From contig JAKAEG010000124.1 of the NCBI GenBank assembly GCA_021819985.1, forward strand, positions 1-8,733: a stretch of 8,733 nucleotides of DNA, in the 5' to 3' direction. The notes below the pieces were generated by a model that was not told the origin of the DNA, ran no database searches, and worked only from the letters and a program-made list of their open reading frames with translations. Of this stretch, positions 5,564 through 8,733 are shown in pieces (positions within the stretch are counted from its first letter, which is position 1; each line of letters opens with the position of its first letter). The stretch is from Nitrospirota bacterium (lineage in GTDB: Bacteria > Nitrospirota > Thermodesulfovibrionia > Thermodesulfovibrionales > JdFR-88). The position numbers and the translations under genes were made by a program.

Positions 5564-7645
5564 TCAGACTATGCGCAGCGCCGTTATAAGCATGTCTATG
5601 AGCTTTATCCCTATAAACGGCACTATCAGCCCGCCCACGCCGTAAATGAGGGCGTTATTGCGCAGCACCACCTGTGCTCCAAGGGGTTTGTACTTGACGC
5701 CCCGAAGCGCAAGCGGGATCAAAAAGACAATGACCAGCGCGTTGAAGATAACAGCTGACAGCACCGCGCTTTGCGGCGTTGCAAGGTGCATTATGTTTAG
5801 CGCGCCCAGGGCCGGGTAGACAGAGATGAACGCCGCCGGAAGTATGGCAAAATATTTTGCCACATCGTTTGAGATGCTGAAGGTGGTAAGCGTTCCCCTG
5901 GTCATGAGGAGCTGTTTTCCGATCTCGACTATCTCTATCAGCTTGGTAGGGTTCGAATCCAGGTCCACAAGGTTTCCTGCCTCTTTTGCCGCCTGTGTGC
6001 CCGTGTTCATGGCCACCGCGACATCGGCCTGGGCCAGCGCGGGGGCATCGTTGGTGCCGTCGCCGGTCATGGCTACAAGCTTTCCGCCAGCCTGGTGCTC
6101 GCGTATGAGTTTCAGTTTGGCCTCCGGAGTGGCTTGTGCCAGAAAATCGTCTACACCGGCTTCGGCCGCAACAGCCGCGGCGGTAAGCGGATTGTCGCCG
6201 GTTATCATAATGGTCTTGATGCCCATCTGTCTCATTTCAGCGAACCGCTCCTTGATGCCGCCTTTTACAATATCGTTCAGGCGGATAACGCCCAGCACCT
6301 TTGTGCCTTCCGCGACAACAAGAGGGGTGGCTCCCTGTCTGGCGACGTCATCCACGATCGTGCGAACCTCCGAAGGAAAAATACCTCCCTGGTTCTGGAC
6401 ATATTTTTCCACCGCATCGGCCGCACCCTTGCGGATCTCCCTGCCATCCAGGTTCACTCCGCTCATTCTCGTCTGAGCGCTGAACTCCACGAAATGGGCG
6501 CCCAGGGCATGGATGTCCCGTTCCCTGAGGGCGAATTTTTCCTTGGCCAATACAACGATGCTCCTGCCCTCCGGTGTTTCGTCGGCCAGGGATGAAAGCT
6601 GGGCCGCGTCGGCAAGCACATGAGCGTCAACGCCCGGAGCCGGTATGAACATGGTGGCCTGGCGGTCTCCCAGGGTGATGGTGCCGGTTTTATCCAGAAG
6701 AAGCACATCAACATCACCCGCAGCCTCCACCGCCCGTCCGGACATCGCTATGACATTGGCCTGTATCATGCGGTCCATGCCCGCTATGCCTATCGCGGAA
6801 AGCAGTCCGCCTATTGTGGTCGGGATAAGACAGACAAGCAGGGAGATGAGCACCGTAATGGTGACGGGGTTGCCATGGCCCGCGGCCTTGACGCTGAATA
6901 TCGAAAACGGAAGCAGGGTGGCCGTGACAAGCAGAAAGATGATGGTGAGTCCGGCAAGCAGTATATCCAAGGCTATCTCGTTTGGGGTCTTCTGGCGCTT
7001 GGCCCCCTCCACCATGGATATCATGCGATCTAAAAAAGTCTCGCCGGGATTGGACGTTATCCTTACGACAAGCCAGTCGGAAAGCACCATCGTGCCGCCG
7101 GTTACCGCGCTCCGGTCGCCTCCCGATTCCCTGATGACAGGGGCGCTTTCGCCGGTTATCGCGCTTTCATTTACTGACGCAACACCCTCTATGACCTCTC
7201 CATCCATGGGGATGAGATCGCCCGCCTCGATAAGGACAATGTCTCCCTTCTTCAGCTGCGAAGAGGACACCTGGGTTATTCCCGAATCCCTTTGCGGTTT
7301 GGCAAGCTTTTTGGCCATAACGTCCTGGCGCGTTTTTCTAAGCGCGTCGGCCTGGGCCTTGCCCCGCCCCTCCGCCATGGATTCGGCGAAGTTGGCGAAA
7401 AGCACCGTCACCCAAAGCCAGATCGCTATCTGGAAGATGAAACCGGGCGAGGCCTCGCCCCTTCCGGTAATTACGGCATGCAGATAAAGCGCAGTGGTAA
7501 GGACGCTGCCCACCTCCACAACGAACATGACCGGATTTTTTATCTGATGCGCGGGGTTCAGTTTTTTTACGGAATCCCAGATGGCCCGGCGCACTATCTT
7601 TGGTTCAAACAGTGATCTTTTGCTCTTTTCCCTTATCTTGCTCAT
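5564..7645 (-). CDS. kdpB: KdpB, P-type ATPase catalytic subunit for K+ uptake
   Basis: A 693-residue P-type ATPase (E. coli KdpB is about 682). Two membrane helices (about 37-94) precede the actuator domain, which carries the TGES loop with E166 and S167; the equivalent serine in E. coli is an inhibitory phosphorylation site. Helices 3-4 include CLIPTTIGG. The phosphorylation domain has LLLDKTGT with acceptor D318, a nucleotide-binding domain follows, and the hinge GDGTNDAPAL holds D529 and D533. The conserved NDVAK has D594 and K597, equivalent to E. coli D583/K586, which link ATP hydrolysis to transport. Three C-terminal helices complete the protein. It hydrolyses ATP to drive K+ through KdpA. 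The ATG at 7645 has AGGAG about ten bases upstream and follows kdpA by 26 bases. All key catalytic residues are intact. Confidence 0.98.
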   Translation of the reverse strand: MSKIREKSKRSLFEPKIVRRAIWDSVKKLNPAHQIKNPVMFVVEVGSVLTTALYLHAVITGRGEASPGFIFQIAIWLWVTVLFANFAESMAEGRGKAQADALRKTRQDVMAKKLAKPQRDSGITQVSSSQLKKGDIVLIEAGDLIPMDGEVIEGVASVNESAITGESAPVIRESGGDRSAVTGGTMVLSDWLVVRITSNPGETFLDRMISMVEGAKRQKTPNEIALDILLAGLTIIFLLVTATLLPFSIFSVKAAGHGNPVTITVLISLLVCLIPTTIGGLLSAIGIAGMDRMIQANVIAMSGRAVEAAGDVDVLLLDKTGTITLGDRQATMFIPAPGVDAHVLADAAQLSSLADETPEGRSIVVLAKEKFALRERDIHALGAHFVEFSAQTRMSGVNLDGREIRKGAADAVEKYVQNQGGIFPSEVRTIVDDVARQGATPLVVAEGTKVLGVIRLNDIVKGGIKERFAEMRQMGIKTIMITGDNPLTAAAVAAEAGVDDFLAQATPEAKLKLIREHQAGGKLVAMTGDGTNDAPALAQADVAVAMNTGTQAAKEAGNLVDLDSNPTKLIEIVEIGKQLLMTRGTLTTFSISNDVAKYFAILPAAFISVYPALGALNIMHLATPQSAVLSAVIFNALVIVFLIPLALRGVKYKPLGAQVVLRNNALIYGVGGLIVPFIGIKLIDMLITALRIV

Positions 7646-7671
7646 GGAAAAAAATCTCCTCTTTATTTCTC

Positions 7672-8733
7672 TTATCTATGGATCAGGTATTCGGCTATCG
7701 GCCCAAGCGCAAGACTTGGAAGGAAAGTAAGCGCGCCAACGACCAATATGACCCCTATCAGGAACACAACGAACAGGGGCGTGTGGGTAGGCAGTGTACC
7801 AAGCCCTGCCGGGACCTGCTTCTTTTTGGCCAGAGAGCCCGCGATGGCCAGCACCGCGATAATGACCCAGAACCGTCCGATGAATATGATCACCCCGCCT
7901 ATGGTGTTGTAAAAAAGTGAATTGCCGTTAAGGCCGGCAAACGCGCTCCCGTTATTGTCCGCAAATGACGAGAAGGCGTAGAGGACCTCGGAAAAGCCGT
8001 GCGGACCGGGGTTTGAAATACCGGCCAGCCCGGCTTTTGTCGAGACGGCGATGGCAGTGCCGATCTTGATCAATGCGTTCACGACCAGCACCGCGAAGGC
8101 CGCCATCTTCATTTCATACATCTCTATTTTTTTGCCCAGGTACTCAGGGGTCCGGCCCACCATGAGACCGGCTATGAACACCGTGAGTATGGCGAATATG
8201 AGCATGCCGTACAGGCCGGAACCCACGCCTCCGAAAATGACCTCGCCCAGCTGTATGAGCCACATGGGTATCATGCCCCCAAGGGGGGTGAAAGAGTCAT
8301 GCATGGAATTTACGGAGCCGTTCGAGGTGGCGGTGGTTGCGGCGGCCCATATGGCGGAGCTGACAATGCCGTTGCGCACCTCCTTGCCTTCCATGTTCCC
8401 GCCGGCCTGAAGGGGGCTTGCAGCCTGGTCAACCCCGACCGATGCAAAATGAGGATTGCCGCCCTGCTCCGCCCAAGTGCATGCGAACGTAAGGGGCATA
8501 AGGACAATAAGCATTGCTGCCAGCAGCGCCCAGCCCTGCCGCTTGTCCCCGACCATCTGGCCGAAGGTAAGGCATAATGCCGCGGGGATGAGGAGTATCG
8601 CCAGGGCCTCCAGGAAGTTGGTAAAAGGCGAAGGGTTTTCAAACGGGTGCGCGGAGTTGACGTTGAAGAACCCGCCTCCATTCGTGCCCAACTGCTTGAT
8701 AGCTATCATCGAGGCCGCGGGGCCCATAGATCG
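7672..8733 (-). CDS. kdpA: KdpA, K+-translocating subunit, N-terminal part missing
   Basis: The frame is open to the window edge and gives 353 residues, the C-terminal part of a protein normally near 560; roughly 210 N-terminal residues and the start lie outside. The fragment begins at GPAASMIAIKQLGTNGGGFF, which carries one of the four selectivity-filter loops (TNGGG). Further filter and pore loops are HDSFTPLGGMIPMWL and SSFADNNGSAFAGLNGNS. Multiple hydrophobic helices lie between them, and the C-terminus ends ALGPIAEYLIHR. KdpA belongs to the SKT superfamily of K+ channels and transporters, and receives K+ from outside the cell before passage toward KdpB. kdpF and the kdp promoter, if present, would lie beyond the window. 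The stop is 26 bases before kdpB. Confidence 0.97.
   Translation of the reverse strand, partial: RSMGPAASMIAIKQLGTNGGGFFNVNSAHPFENPSPFTNFLEALAILLIPAALCLTFGQMVGDKRQGWALLAAMLIVLMPLTFACTWAEQGGNPHFASVGVDQAASPLQAGGNMEGKEVRNGIVSSAIWAAATTATSNGSVNSMHDSFTPLGGMIPMWLIQLGEVIFGGVGSGLYGMLIFAILTVFIAGLMVGRTPEYLGKKIEMYEMKMAAFAVLVVNALIKIGTAIAVSTKAGLAGISNPGPHGFSEVLYAFSSFADNNGSAFAGLNGNSLFYNTIGGVIIFIGRFWVIIAVLAIAGSLAKKKQVPAGLGTLPTHTPLFVVFLIGVILVVGALTFLPSLALGPIAEYLIHR

Noticed and set aside
5949..5960. GGGTTCGAATCC, resembling a tRNA T-arm
   Set aside because: It lies inside the conserved LDSNPT segment of kdpB, and I see no surrounding acceptor, D or anticodon arms.
6645..7487. A 280-codon open frame on the plus strand antisense to kdpB
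   Set aside because: The opposite strand encodes conserved P-type ATPase motifs through this stretch; the Ser/Pro/Thr-rich antisense product is typical of a shadow frame.

Overview
The window looks like a piece of a moderately GC-rich bacterial chromosome. Every gene I can support lies on the minus strand, so transcription runs from high to low coordinates. The proteins, the Shine-Dalgarno sites and a paired GTCAT(T/G)CCCG-type intergenic hairpin repeat would fit a Gram-negative lineage such as Desulfobacterota, other Proteobacteria or Nitrospirota. That placement is inference; the sequence alone does not settle it.

Reading in the direction of transcription, the window opens inside kdpA (8733-7672, N-terminal part missing). 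It continues with kdpB (7645-5564) and kdpC (5532-4948), the core of the high-affinity ATP-driven K+ uptake complex KdpFABC. Next comes a small four-helix membrane protein of the SMR/YnfA/DMT type (4897-4580), almost touching kdpC. A 283-base spacer (4579-4297) carries two matching hairpins in opposite orientation, forming a 153-base MITE-like element. After it come kdpD (4296-1519) and kdpE (1503-802), the sensor kinase and response regulator that normally switch on kdpFABC when K+ is limiting. kdpD and kdpE are 15 bases apart and in the same reading frame.

Downstream of kdpE, after an AT-rich 217-base gap, lies a type II toxin-antitoxin pair, hicA (584-330) and hicB (333 to beyond base 1). 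The two genes overlap by four bases. A good sigma70-type promoter with an extended -10 lies immediately before hicA, and a perfect 9-bp inverted repeat fills its spacer and -10. The predicted transcription start falls on or next to the GTG start codon, so the hicA message may be leaderless and repressed by HicB binding at the palindrome.

The Kdp part works as a unit: KdpA is the K+-selective channel-like subunit, KdpB the P-type ATPase, KdpC the accessory subunit, and KdpD/KdpE the regulators. The less ordinary points are the extra SMR-like gene inside the kdp cluster, the inverted hairpin element separating structural from regulatory genes, the architecture of the hicA promoter, and a HicA that lacks the usual GSHH-type histidine. 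I see no RNA gene, CRISPR array, insertion sequence or phage gene, and no strong case for an entirely new system.
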